DNA of 64,000 bases from Sporobacter sp038405045 (GTDB lineage: Bacteria > Bacillota > Clostridia > Oscillospirales > Oscillospiraceae). Shown in pieces: positions 24,093 to 32,340 of this stretch. The stretch covers positions 186,001 through 250,000 of the forward strand of contig JBBZIV010000001.1 in assembly GCA_038405045.1 (NCBI GenBank), given 5' to 3'. The notes under the pieces were generated by a model, which saw nothing but the letters and a program-made list of their open reading frames with translations, searched no databases and was not told where the DNA came from. Position 1 is the stretch's first letter; each line of letters starts with the position of its first letter. The position numbers were made by a program, and so were the translations under genes.

Positions 24093-25232
24093 ATGTTTGG
24101 GCATGTGTTTAAATACAGGTTGAAAATCCTGACAAAAGGCAAGGCCGAGATTTTCTGGACGCTCATTTACCCCATGTTTTTGGCGTTTGTTTTCTCGCTC
24201 GCTTTTTCTAATCTCGCCAGTGCGGAATCCTTCAAAAGCATCCCCATTGACGTTGTCGACAACGCGGCCTATAAAAGCCAAACAGCCGTTGCCGAGACGC
24301 TCAAAGCCGTGTCGGACGATAACAGTGACAATCAGGAAAAGCTCTTCCATGTGACGTATACGACGCTTGAAGCGGCGCAGGCAGATCTCGAAAGCAATCA
24401 GATCAAGGGCTATATCGTCTTTGACGGCGGCGCGCACGTCGTCGTCAAGGATTCCGGTTTTGATCAGTCCTTTATCAAGGAATTTATGGACAGCGTCACA
24501 CAGGTCGGCTCGGCCGTGACGACGATTATCCGCGAAAATCCCACCGCTGCCGCAACGCTTAGCTATGACGGGAGCGCCGATTACATCAAGGATGCCGCGT
24601 CGGGCAAAACACAGGCCGACTCTATGGCCGTTTATTATTACGGGCTTCTTGCAATGGCGGCACTATTCGGCAGCTTTTGGGGGATTAAAGAAATTGAGGA
24701 TATTCAGGCCGATAATTCGCCGCACGCCATGCGTCTGAATCTTGCACCGGTTCATAAGATGAAAGCCTTTGCCGCGTCGGTCAGCGCCGCGATCTTGATA
24801 CACTTTGCGTCACTCGTCCTTGTTGTGGCGTTCATCGCGCTTGTTTTAAAAGTCGGTTTCGGGTCGCAGCTCGGCTATGTTCTGTTGACGTGCTTTTTTG
24901 CCAGCCTCTTGGGCGTTTCGTTCGGGGCGTTTGTCGCGGCACTCGTTAAAAACAACGGCGTGCGGTTTGCGGTAACGCTGGCGGTGAGTCTCGTGCTCTC
25001 CAGCATAGCGGGCCTGGTCAACGTTTCACTCAAGTTCCTTGTTGTCAGCGCCGTGCCTGTTATGGCCTATATCAATCCGGCAAATCTCATTACAGATGCC
25101 TTTTACGCTCTTTATTGCTATGGCGCGAATGCGCGCTTCTTCCTCAATATCGCTCTCATGCTGGCGTTTTCGGTTGTCTTTTCCATCGGCGTGTATCTTG
25201 TAACGAGGGGGCGGAAGTATGCCAGTCTTTAA
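24093..25232 (+). CDS. ABC-2 type exporter permease, first subunit (LnrM-like)
   Basis: About 379 aa. One N-terminal helix (KAEIFWTLIYPMFLAFVFSLAF) is followed by an extracytoplasmic domain of about 150 residues and five C-terminal helices (YYGLLAMAALFGSFWGI onward), the ABC-2 permease layout. ATG 24093 has GAGGGG 8 nt upstream; a GTG at 24084 overlapping the ATPase stop is the alternative. The ATPase gene ends 5 bp before it, and the second permease gene overlaps its 3' end by 14 bp, so the three subunits are translationally coupled. Confidence 0.88.
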   Translation: MFGHVFKYRLKILTKGKAEIFWTLIYPMFLAFVFSLAFSNLASAESFKSIPIDVVDNAAYKSQTAVAETLKAVSDDNSDNQEKLFHVTYTTLEAAQADLESNQIKGYIVFDGGAHVVVKDSGFDQSFIKEFMDSVTQVGSAVTTIIRENPTAAATLSYDGSADYIKDAASGKTQADSMAVYYYGLLAMAALFGSFWGIKEIEDIQADNSPHAMRLNLAPVHKMKAFAASVSAAILIHFASLVLVVAFIALVLKVGFGSQLGYVLLTCFFASLLGVSFGAFVAALVKNNGVRFAVTLAVSLVLSSIAGLVNVSLKFLVVSAVPVMAYINPANLITDAFYALYCYGANARFFLNIALMLAFSVVFSIGVYLVTRGRKYASL

Positions 25233-26391
25233 AGCGTATATGAAAATTATCAGAAAATATCTGCCCAGTTTGCTGATTTACTTCGGCATGTTTATTGCCA
25301 TTTCGGTCATCATTTCGAGTCTGACCGGCAGCCAGACAACGCAGGTATTCAATGCCACGATGGTCAAAATCGCCTTTATCAGTGACGATAGCGATAATGC
25401 CCTTGTGCGTGGCCTCAAGTCATATCTGGCCGATAACGCGCAGCTCGTCCAAGTGGTTGACACGAAGGAAAGCCTTCAGGACGCGCTCTTTTACGGTAAG
25501 GTTTCGTACATCCTCCGTGTGCCGAGCGGCTTTGAGGAGAGTTTTATGAGCGGCGCGGACACCGTCACGCTCGCAAAAACGACGCAGGCGATGTCAACAA
25601 GCAGTGTCAGCATCGACATGCTGGTCAACAAGTATTTAAACGTCGTCCGGCTGTATCATAAAAGCCTTCCGAATCTGAGCGAGCAGGAAATCGTTACAAA
25701 AGCGCTCCAAAACCTCGATGAAAGCGTTCGGATCGACATGGCGTCAAGCGCCGGCCATCAAAAAACAGCGGGTCTTGCCGACTACTTTCAATACGCGGCG
25801 TATGCCATTTTAGGAACGCTCATCATGGGCATCACAACCGTCACAATGGCTTTTAACGATGGTGAAATGAAAAAAAGAAATACCTGCTCACCGCTGCGCC
25901 CGCTGCGCCTGAGTCTGAGCCTATTTTTGGGCAATGCCGTTTTTGCACTCGCCGTCTGGGCTGCACTCTGCGCCCTCTCGCTTGGGCTGTTTGGTAACGG
26001 TACGCTTGACAGCGGTGCTGCCCTCCTGTGTCTCAATGCGCTTGTTTTCACCATCGTCTGTCTGGCTATCGGGTTTCTCGGCGGCAAGTTCATCAAAAGT
26101 CCTACTGCGCAGGCGGCGTTTACAAACATCGTCTCCCTCAGCATTTGCTTTATCAGCGGCGTTTTTGTACCGCAGGAGCTGCTCAGCGGCACCGTATTGA
26201 AAATTGCGAGCTTAACGCCCGGTTACTGGTATGTCAGCGCCGTCAACACCATTCGGAGCCTCTCGTCGTTTGACTTGACGCGTATCAGGCCGATCCTTTC
26301 CGATATGCTCATCCAGCTCGGGTTTGCAGCAGCCCTCCTGATCGTGGCGCTCACCGTCGCAAAGCAGCAGCAGCGCAGTCTGGAGAGCTGA
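25219..26391 (+). CDS. ABC-2 type exporter permease, second subunit (LnrN-like)
   Basis: A 390-aa protein with the same layout as its neighbour: N-terminal helix (YLPSLLIYFGMFIAISVII), an external domain of about 160 residues (starting KIAFISDDSDNALVRGLK), then helices from LADYFQYAAYAILGTLIMG to FAAALLIVALTVAK. FISGVFVPQELL is a typical ABC-2 block. It overlaps the preceding permease by 14 bp with AGGGGG ahead of the ATG. The pair would form a heterodimeric channel with the ATPase at 23149. A strong terminator follows. Confidence 0.88.
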   Translation: MPVFKAYMKIIRKYLPSLLIYFGMFIAISVIISSLTGSQTTQVFNATMVKIAFISDDSDNALVRGLKSYLADNAQLVQVVDTKESLQDALFYGKVSYILRVPSGFEESFMSGADTVTLAKTTQAMSTSSVSIDMLVNKYLNVVRLYHKSLPNLSEQEIVTKALQNLDESVRIDMASSAGHQKTAGLADYFQYAAYAILGTLIMGITTVTMAFNDGEMKKRNTCSPLRPLRLSLSLFLGNAVFALAVWAALCALSLGLFGNGTLDSGAALLCLNALVFTIVCLAIGFLGGKFIKSPTAQAAFTNIVSLSICFISGVFVPQELLSGTVLKIASLTPGYWYVSAVNTIRSLSSFDLTRIRPILSDMLIQLGFAAALLIVALTVAKQQQRSLES

Positions 26392-26446
26392 CCCACAAGT
26401 GTGTCAAACACGCTGTCATCAATGCGTTCGGCGCATCATAAAAATA

Positions 26447-26480
26447 CGGTGCAAGGGTAAAGCCTTGCACCGCTTTTTTG
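26447..26480 (+). terminator. intrinsic terminator of the ABC exporter operon
   Basis: Perfect 10-bp stem cggtgcaagg / ccttgcaccg, 6-nt loop, followed by six Ts. Confidence 0.9.
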
Positions 26481-26595
26481 CGCCATATATACCCAAAGGC
26501 AGACGATGGAAAAATCTGTGCCGTTCTTCATCGGCATGAACTGTGCTGAAACAGCCATACTAAAGCCGGTATTATCTCGAATAAAGGAAGATTTT

Positions 26596-27708
26596 ATGAG
26601 AACGATCAAAGCGCTCCTGCTCAGTGTTATCACCATATTATCGCTCGCCGGAACAGCCTCAGCCGCCAATTTTGACAGCGCCGGGAATAAGTTTGACATG
26701 GCCGGGGACGTCATTGCAGACAAAAGCGTCCAGGGGGACTATGTCGCCTTCGGGCAGACCGTCAAGCTCGAAGCGGGCGTCACGGGGGATATTATCGCGG
26801 GCGGTCGCAGTATCGTCATTACCGACGACAACGCCGTCCAGAATATTTTTGCCATGGGGCAGACTGTCACCGTGCGCGCGAAAAGCGCCCGGAACATTTA
26901 CGGCGCGGGCAGCGACGTGACAATCAGTGCCGGGACGGAAGCCAAAGGCGTATACCTCGCCGGGGCGAGCCTCAATTTCGGCGGCACGGCGACGGACCTG
27001 TATATGGCAGGAACGACCGTCACCGTTGACGGCAGCATCTTGAACGACGCTGTAATCCGCAGTGACCACATCACCTTTGGCCGCAACGCAACCGTCGGTG
27101 GCCATGTCACGATTTACGCAACCGTCAAGCCGGAGCTTCCGCCGACGATCGACGCGTCAAAGGTAACCTTTCAGCGCGTGATGCACCGGAACAATGAAAA
27201 TGCATCAAACGCTGTACGCGGCATCAGCCGGATGGCTGTCATCATGGGCATCCTAGCAATCGTGACAGATGTTTTGCTGGCCATTTTCTTGACGCTGTTC
27301 CGAGGCGGTTATTTCAAGCAGCGCGCCGTGGAATTCAAAAAGCGGTGGGGAAAAACGCTATTATTTGGTTTAATTGCGCTGATTGTCATCCCGGTCGCCG
27401 CACTTATCTGTATGGTGACAATCGTGGCCATCCCCCTCAGCATCATCGTTTTAATCGTTTACGGCATTGTGCTTTATCTGGCGCCGGCTGTCACCGGCAT
27501 TGTTCTCGGGCGGCTTTTATTGCCGCGGCTTAACCGTTATTTGTCTTCAAGCCTTGGTGCTGCCGCTATTAAAATTCTTTTGTTTGTCCCGTACGTGAGG
27601 GTCCTTCTCTATCTGGCCTGCGCCCTTTATACGCTGGGTATCACGGTTTTCTGGCTCCGGCCGCGCCGTGAAAATAACACCGATGACCCAAAGCCCCGTA
27701 TCGCTTAA
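26596..27708 (+). CDS. secreted bactofilin-like repeat domain with C-terminal membrane region
   Basis: About 370 aa. ATG 26596 is chosen because AAAGGAAG lies upstream and a clear signal peptide begins there (RTIKALLLSVITILSLAGTASA); the frame extends 30 codons further upstream without a ribosome site. Residues 25-190 are a right-handed beta-helix of short repeats (DVIADKSVQGDYVAFGQTV, ARNIYGAGSDVTI, ATDLYMAGTTVTV) resembling polymer-forming bactofilin-type domains. Four or five membrane helices follow (about 225-360). The repeat part faces outside, unlike cytoplasmic bactofilins. Function unknown; an envelope structural role is plausible. A terminator follows directly. Confidence 0.78.
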   Translation: MRTIKALLLSVITILSLAGTASAANFDSAGNKFDMAGDVIADKSVQGDYVAFGQTVKLEAGVTGDIIAGGRSIVITDDNAVQNIFAMGQTVTVRAKSARNIYGAGSDVTISAGTEAKGVYLAGASLNFGGTATDLYMAGTTVTVDGSILNDAVIRSDHITFGRNATVGGHVTIYATVKPELPPTIDASKVTFQRVMHRNNENASNAVRGISRMAVIMGILAIVTDVLLAIFLTLFRGGYFKQRAVEFKKRWGKTLLFGLIALIVIPVAALICMVTIVAIPLSIIVLIVYGIVLYLAPAVTGIVLGRLLLPRLNRYLSSSLGAAAIKILLFVPYVRVLLYLACALYTLGITVFWLRPRRENNTDDPKPRIA

Positions 27709-27711
27709 ACA

Positions 27712-27750
27712 AAAAAACCGACCTCGCGCATGGCGCGGGGTCGGTTTTTT
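27712..27750. terminator. bidirectional intrinsic terminator
   Basis: Eighteen-base arms aaaaaaccgacctcgcgc and gcgcggggtcggtttttt (one mismatch) lie around a 3-nt loop, between convergent genes. Confidence 0.9.
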
Positions 27751-27761
27751 GTCTGGTGAAC

Positions 27762-28889
27762 TTAAAACTCGTCGTAAGTAATCGGTGAGGCCGACGTGCC
27801 GCCGCCAGCGGCGTCGAGGACAATGGGGTTGCCTTCCGACTGCGTGACGGTTACCTGTTTGTCAAGGACGAAATAAACCGTATCGTCGCCAAACAGCTCG
27901 TCGGTGTTATACCAGGTTGGACCGGCAGCATATCTGATTTCATAGGTGCCTGTCGGAAGGCCCATCAGATATTCCGTCTCGCCGCCTTGCATGTAAAAGG
28001 CGCTAATGAGCGTTTGGCCGTCAGAGCTGATGATTTCAACGGCATAGTCGTTACCGGGCTTCGTTGTAACCAAAAGCGCCCCGTCAATATCCTGCTCATC
28101 CTTGTAGAATACATAGCCGCTGTCCGGATAGCTCTCGTCGTAATGCGTTGTTCCGCCGAGATAGCTGGAAATTGAGTAGGACTCATACCCCTCGAGATAG
28201 ACCTGCGTCCCTTTCGTCTCAATGCTGTACACCGAGCCGTCGCTGTAGACAAGCAAATCAACGACGGAGCCCTTATAAGTGAAGGTGTAAACAGTGCCGA
28301 CGTCAGCTTCTGAATATGTATCAAAATTTGAAATCGCGTTGGCGTCGAGGCCAATTTCCTCAAAAGCAGCCAGGATGTTGTCGGCGGTGTCCGTATCAAA
28401 GTCGGCAAGTGCCTGCGGAATGCTCATATCCGTCACAACCGGTGTTGCGGTATCGGCTGGCGGGCGAACGTTGGCGGAGGTGCCGGGGCCTCCGGAGAGA
28501 CTTGTGTTGTTTTTGTTGGACAAGAGCAGAAATGCTGTAATCACGCCGCCGATTACGACAACGGCCGCCACAACGGCGATGATGATCGGCAGTGTTTTTT
28601 TACCGCCGCCGGGCCCTCCGGGGTATGCCGGGCCGCCCGGATACGGCGTGTTTTGATAGTACGGCTGACCTTGCGGCGCGTTTTGGTAATACGGCTGACC
28701 TTGCGGCGCGCCGCCTTGCTGGTACGATCCGTTCTGAACAGGAGCGCCGGCTGTGTTCGAAGCGTCATAAGCACCGCTGGTTGAAGCAGGCGGATTTGAA
28801 CTTGCGGCGTTACCGATACCAGCCCCGCAGCCCGTACAGAAGACAGCTTCGTCGCCCAGTTCTTTTCCGCAGTTTGGACAGAATTTCAT
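27762..28889 (-). CDS. zinc-ribbon membrane protein with extracytoplasmic domain
   Basis: A 375-aa protein. A zinc ribbon (CPNCGKELGDEAVFCTGCG) occupies residues 4-22. A Gly/Gln/Tyr/Pro-rich linker runs to about 96 and contains a duplicated PQGQPYYQN unit. One membrane helix (TLPIIIAVVAAVVVIGGVITAFLLL) lies at about 98-122, and a globular domain of about 240 residues beyond it is probably outside the cell. The late segment LLVTTKPGNDYAVEIIS and LPTGTYEIRYAAGPTWYN suggests beta-sandwich modules. It is related in design to the small zinc-ribbon protein at 817. Function unknown. GGGGGAGCAATC precedes the ATG. Confidence 0.75.
   Translation of the reverse strand: MKFCPNCGKELGDEAVFCTGCGAGIGNAASSNPPASTSGAYDASNTAGAPVQNGSYQQGGAPQGQPYYQNAPQGQPYYQNTPYPGGPAYPGGPGGGKKTLPIIIAVVAAVVVIGGVITAFLLLSNKNNTSLSGGPGTSANVRPPADTATPVVTDMSIPQALADFDTDTADNILAAFEEIGLDANAISNFDTYSEADVGTVYTFTYKGSVVDLLVYSDGSVYSIETKGTQVYLEGYESYSISSYLGGTTHYDESYPDSGYVFYKDEQDIDGALLVTTKPGNDYAVEIISSDGQTLISAFYMQGGETEYLMGLPTGTYEIRYAAGPTWYNTDELFGDDTVYFVLDKQVTVTQSEGNPIVLDAAGGGTSASPITYDEF
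28651..28710. repeat. 30-bp tandem duplication inside the zinc-ribbon gene
   Basis: Two consecutive 30-bp units (28651-28680 and 28681-28710) differ at two positions. They encode the repeated QGQPYYQN/A-P linker unit, in frame, so the linker length can change by slippage without breaking the protein. Confidence 0.8.
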
Positions 28890-29137
28890 AATGATTGCTC
28901 CCCCTCAATCTTTATTGACAATGAAGTTGTGTCGCATCGGGTCATAAAAAGGCTTTATTTATTTGAATTTATCATATCGGCCAATTCAATGTAAAGTCCC
29001 AAGTTCGAATTTCTGCTCAATTTCTACTTTTATAGTATGTTTCGAACATATTGTCCGATGACGTTGAAATTCCGCCTTACCCAGCACAAAGACCGGTGGC
29101 CGACACCGCCGATAGGTCATATTTAACGGCATTTTGA
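28890..29137. other. intergenic region between divergent genes
   Basis: About 250 bp, AT-rich, containing the upstream regions of the zinc-ribbon gene (-) and the HAD phosphatase gene (+). No protein gene or known RNA was seen. Several GTTCGAA / TTCGAAC fragments occur at 29001-29050 but do not form a recognised operator. Confidence 0.4.
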
Positions 29138-29167
29138 TTGACGGCGATGAAAATAAAACGCTATAAT
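29138..29167 (+). promoter_or_regulatory. sigma-A promoter of the HAD phosphatase gene
   Basis: TTGACG (29138-29143), an 18-bp spacer and TATAAT (29162-29167), 57 bp before the chosen ATG. It also rules out translation starts upstream of about 29170. Confidence 0.75.
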
Positions 29168-29224
29168 GTGACGATGAAGGGCATGAGAACAAAGCGCGCA
29201 GGAGGCGGCGCGGAAAGGACTATC

Positions 29225-30001
29225 ATGGATATTATCAGAGGCAAAAAAGGCTATATTATCGATATGGACGGTGTGATATACCACGGGGACAGGCTTTTGC
29301 CCGGAGTCAAGGAATTTGTAGACTGGCTTTACAGGGAAAATAAAAAGTTCCTTTTTCTCACAAACGCCAGCGGCCGATCGCCGAGAGAGCTGCAGCAAAA
29401 GCTGTATCGCATGGGGCTGGATGTCGACGAAAGCCATTTTTATACGAGCGCACTTGCAACGGCAAAATTTTTAAGCCGTCAGCATCCCGGCTGCAGTGCC
29501 TACGCCATCGGCGAGCCCGGCTTATTTAACGCGCTGCACGATTCCGGCATCACCAGTAATGACATAAACCCCGATTATGTTGTCGTCGGGGAGACAGGCA
29601 CTTATAATTATGAAAAAATTTGTCTCGCCGTCCGTCTCGTTTTGGCGGGGGCCAAGCTTGTCGGAACAAATTCTGACCTGACGGGGCCGAGTGAAAACGG
29701 TATCATCCCCGCCTGCCGGGCGCTTGTTGCGCCGATAGAGCTGGCGACTGGGCGAAGCGCTTATTACATTGGAAAGCCGAACCCCTTGATGATGCGGACG
29801 GGGCTTAGCCTGCTCGGCACGCATTCCGAAGAGACGGCGATGATCGGCGACCGCATGGATACGGATATCATTGCCGGTATTGAAAGCGGTTTGGATACCG
29901 TACTCGTTCTCTCCGGCGTAACGACGGAAAAAATCATGGAAAAGTACCCCTATCGGCCGCGTGTTGTCCTTGGCGGTGTGGGGGAAATCCCCCTTGCGTA
30001 A
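29225..30001 (+). CDS. HAD-IIA family sugar phosphatase (NagD/AraL-like)
   Basis: A 258-aa hydrolase. ATG 29225 is used because a promoter covers the region further upstream and GGAAAGG lies 6 nt before it. HAD motif I is GYIIDMDGVIYHGDRLLPG (nucleophile DxD), motif II is FLFLTNASGRSPREL (Thr/Asn), and motif IV is AMIGDRMDTDIIAGIESG. GKPNPLMM is the conserved IIA block before it. The length is that of NagD/pNPPase proteins, which dephosphorylate sugar or nucleotide monophosphates and help with metabolite damage control. No sugar pathway genes are adjacent. Confidence 0.9.
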   Translation: MDIIRGKKGYIIDMDGVIYHGDRLLPGVKEFVDWLYRENKKFLFLTNASGRSPRELQQKLYRMGLDVDESHFYTSALATAKFLSRQHPGCSAYAIGEPGLFNALHDSGITSNDINPDYVVVGETGTYNYEKICLAVRLVLAGAKLVGTNSDLTGPSENGIIPACRALVAPIELATGRSAYYIGKPNPLMMRTGLSLLGTHSEETAMIGDRMDTDIIAGIESGLDTVLVLSGVTTEKIMEKYPYRPRVVLGGVGEIPLA

Positions 30002-30115
30002 CGCACCGATGCATACAAAAGCGGCCACCGTTTGACGCCGTCTGTGCTTTCTCATTGTTTTTTGCGCGCGTCTGTGGTATCATGATAAAACTACTTTTAA
30101 AGGATGACAGCCTGT

Positions 30116-30562
30116 ATGGACTGGTTTTTGCAGCTTGTGAGAAACGCGATCATCATCAATGGTTCCATCGCCTGGGTGTCGGCTCAGGTGCTGAAAACAA
30201 TCATCCATGCTGTTGTCAACAAAAAGCTCGATTTGCCCCGCCTCGTTGGTGACGGCGGCATGCCGAGCAGCCACTCGGCGACGGTGACGGCCGTTGCTGC
30301 GACATGCGCGTTGAATTATGGGCTGTCCTCTTATCAGTTTGGTATTTCGGCCATGCTGGCCTTTATTGTTATGCACGACGCCATGGGCGTACGGCTGGAG
30401 GCGGGCAAACAGGCAAAGGTACTCAACCAGATGATCGCCTTTATTGATTCCTTCGGGCAGGACTTAACGCCGGAGGAAAAGCTGAAGGAATTTGTTGGCC
30501 ATACGCCGATGCAGGTGTTTGCCGGGGCGGCGTTAGGTCTCATGATTGCGCTCGTTTTCTGA
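30116..30562 (+). CDS. divergent PAP2 (DUF212) membrane protein
   Basis: About 148 aa with three or four membrane helices and the motif GDGGMPSSHSATVTAVAAT, plus LAFIVMHDAMGVRLEAGKQAKVLN. Both are diagnostic of the DUF212 divergent PAP2 family (YuiD type), related to acid phosphatases and vanadium haloperoxidases. An in-frame ATG at 30104 sits directly on AAAGGA, so the ATG at 30116 is preferred. It probably acts on a lipid-linked or membrane phosphate, but the substrate is unknown. It is co-directional with, and 18 bp ahead of, the phosphate permease gene. Confidence 0.85.
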   Translation: MDWFLQLVRNAIIINGSIAWVSAQVLKTIIHAVVNKKLDLPRLVGDGGMPSSHSATVTAVAATCALNYGLSSYQFGISAMLAFIVMHDAMGVRLEAGKQAKVLNQMIAFIDSFGQDLTPEEKLKEFVGHTPMQVFAGAALGLMIALVF

Positions 30563-30580
30563 CGGGACCATTTCAGGCAT

Positions 30581-31633
30581 ATGGCGGAAGGAACGGTTCA
30601 GGTCATTGTTGTTGCCGTGATCGCGGCAGGTCTTATTTTTGCGCTGTCCAACGGCCTGCACGACGCAAGCTCCGTTGTGGCAACGTTTATCGCCTGCGGG
30701 GCGGCGTCGCCGGGCGCCGCAGTTTTGCTTGCTTCATGCTTTGGGCTTGCCGGGGCCGTCTTCGGCGGCAGTTTGGTTGCCAACACCATCTCGTCCATCA
30801 TTGATCTTCCGGCGTCGGCGCCGCTGCTTTATGTGCTGCTGGCTGCCATTGTCGGTGCGACGCTCTGGAACGCCGTCACATGGGGGTTTGGCCTGCCGTC
30901 AAGCTCAACACATGCGCTGATCGGCGGAATTGTCGGTGCAGTTATCGTTTCATCCGGGCCCAGCCATGTTTTGTGGGGTGTTCGGGAGCTGGCGGTGGCG
31001 GGGCACCAGTTTGTCGGCATCGTGAAAATCGTCGTGTCTCTCGGTTTATCGCCGCTTTTAGGCTTTGTGCTGGCGTTTGCCGCTGAAAAAGCCGCCATGC
31101 TTCTTTTAAGAAACGCGAAAGCTGCCGCAAACAAATGGCTCAAACGCCTGCAGTGGGTCGTGACAGCCGGTCTGTCATTTTCCCATGGGGCGAACGATAC
31201 ACAAAAAATACTTGGTCTCATTATCTTGGCTCTTGCTGCCGGGGGCGGCGCCTCCGCAAGCACCGTTCCAATCTGGGCGCGGCTTGGCAGCGGGGCTTTT
31301 TTGTTTTTGGGGACGCTTTTATGCGGCTGGCGAATCATGAAAACAGTTGGCAGAGGCATCTATGAACTCAAACCGGTGCACAGTCTCAGCGCCCAGCTGT
31401 CTTCGGCCATGTCACTGCTCTTTGCCAACGCCACGGGCGCGCCTGTTTCAACAACGCACGTCGTCGTCGGCACCGTTATGGGTGTCGGTGCGGCTGATAA
31501 TTACCGTATGGTCAATTGGAAGGTTGTTAAAGATATTATCGTCTCGTGGGTTATTACCATACCGGCTGCTGGCGCAGCGGCGGCCGTTGTCTATCTTGTC
31601 CTAGGCGTCCTATTTAGGGCAATTACGAGGTGA
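30581..31633 (+). CDS. pit: Pit-family inorganic phosphate transporter
   Basis: A 350-aa permease with about ten membrane helices. It shows the two inverted PHO4/PiT signatures, FALSNGLHDASSVVATFIA in the N-terminal half and SFSHGANDTQKILGLIILAL in the C-terminal half. FGLPSSSTHALIGGIVG and GAPVSTTHVVVGTVMGVG are the paired substrate-binding loops. Pit proteins import metal-phosphate complexes with protons. The next gene overlaps by 4 bp and encodes the DUF47 partner, a standard Pit pair. A PstS-like lipoprotein at 7766 is the only other phosphate gene seen. Confidence 0.93.
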   Translation: MAEGTVQVIVVAVIAAGLIFALSNGLHDASSVVATFIACGAASPGAAVLLASCFGLAGAVFGGSLVANTISSIIDLPASAPLLYVLLAAIVGATLWNAVTWGFGLPSSSTHALIGGIVGAVIVSSGPSHVLWGVRELAVAGHQFVGIVKIVVSLGLSPLLGFVLAFAAEKAAMLLLRNAKAAANKWLKRLQWVVTAGLSFSHGANDTQKILGLIILALAAGGGASASTVPIWARLGSGAFLFLGTLLCGWRIMKTVGRGIYELKPVHSLSAQLSSAMSLLFANATGAPVSTTHVVVGTVMGVGAADNYRMVNWKVVKDIIVSWVITIPAAGAAAAVVYLVLGVLFRAITR

Positions 31634-32259
31634 GCAAAATGAAAACAGGCTTTTTTGCACGGCTTTTTCCGGTGAAATATGACTTCATCATGCTTTTGGA
31701 GGAGCAGGGGGAATTAAACAGCCGCGCCGTCGGTGCGCTGCTGCGCTGGCTCGACGGCGGCAGTGTGGTAGATGCCGAGACGATGCAGGCGCTGTATAAC
31801 GAAGCCGACCGCGCGCGCAAGGAGCTGGAACGCCAGCTGGTGGAGGCGTTTTCAACGCCATTTGACCGCGGCGACATTTATTACATTTCCCGTACAATGA
31901 ACAAGGTGCTGGCGTACGCCGAGTCAACACTCACGGCGATGCAGACGTTTGACATGCAGCCTGATAAAAACATCATCGGCATGGCGGAAAAGCTCCAACT
32001 CGGGTCAGACACCTTTTTGTCGTCCGTCCGGATGCTGAAAACAGCACCGAACAAAGCCGAGGCGTATATTCCGGCCATTCGGGCAACACATCTTGAAACA
32101 GAGGCGCTCTACCGCGCCGGAATGCTGGATGCTTTTCAAAGCGGCGATGCCATGGGGGCACTGCGCCGCCGGGAGATTTACCATCATTTGAAGGATGCGT
32201 CAAAAAATCTGGAGGACGCTGTCGACATTCTCCACAGGATCATCGTCCGCCTCGTTTGA
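31630..32259 (+). CDS. DUF47 (PhoU-like) accessory protein of Pit transporter
   Basis: A 209-aa helical protein starting at GTG 31630, overlapping the pit stop (GTGA). FFARLFPVKYDFIMLLEEQGELNSRAVGALLRWL and REIYHHLKDASKNLEDAVDILHRIIVRL are the opening and closing helices of the DUF47/YkaA family. The predicted fold is a PhoU-like helical bundle. DUF47 proteins are nearly always encoded with Pit transporters and are thought to control their activity or stability. Length matches the family. Confidence 0.92.
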   Translation: MSKMKTGFFARLFPVKYDFIMLLEEQGELNSRAVGALLRWLDGGSVVDAETMQALYNEADRARKELERQLVEAFSTPFDRGDIYYISRTMNKVLAYAESTLTAMQTFDMQPDKNIIGMAEKLQLGSDTFLSSVRMLKTAPNKAEAYIPAIRATHLETEALYRAGMLDAFQSGDAMGALRRREIYHHLKDASKNLEDAVDILHRIIVRLV

Positions 32260-32340
32260 GCGGGGCGGTTTGTCCGGCGTATGAGGACGGGATGTTCGCG
32301 GCAGAATACGAATTGCAAAGCTTTTTGAGGAGGTCACACC

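Noticed and set aside
29035..29065. LexA/DinR box around CGAACATATTGTCCG
   Set aside because: The two halves are one base too far apart and the second half has a mismatch; no SOS gene is adjacent.
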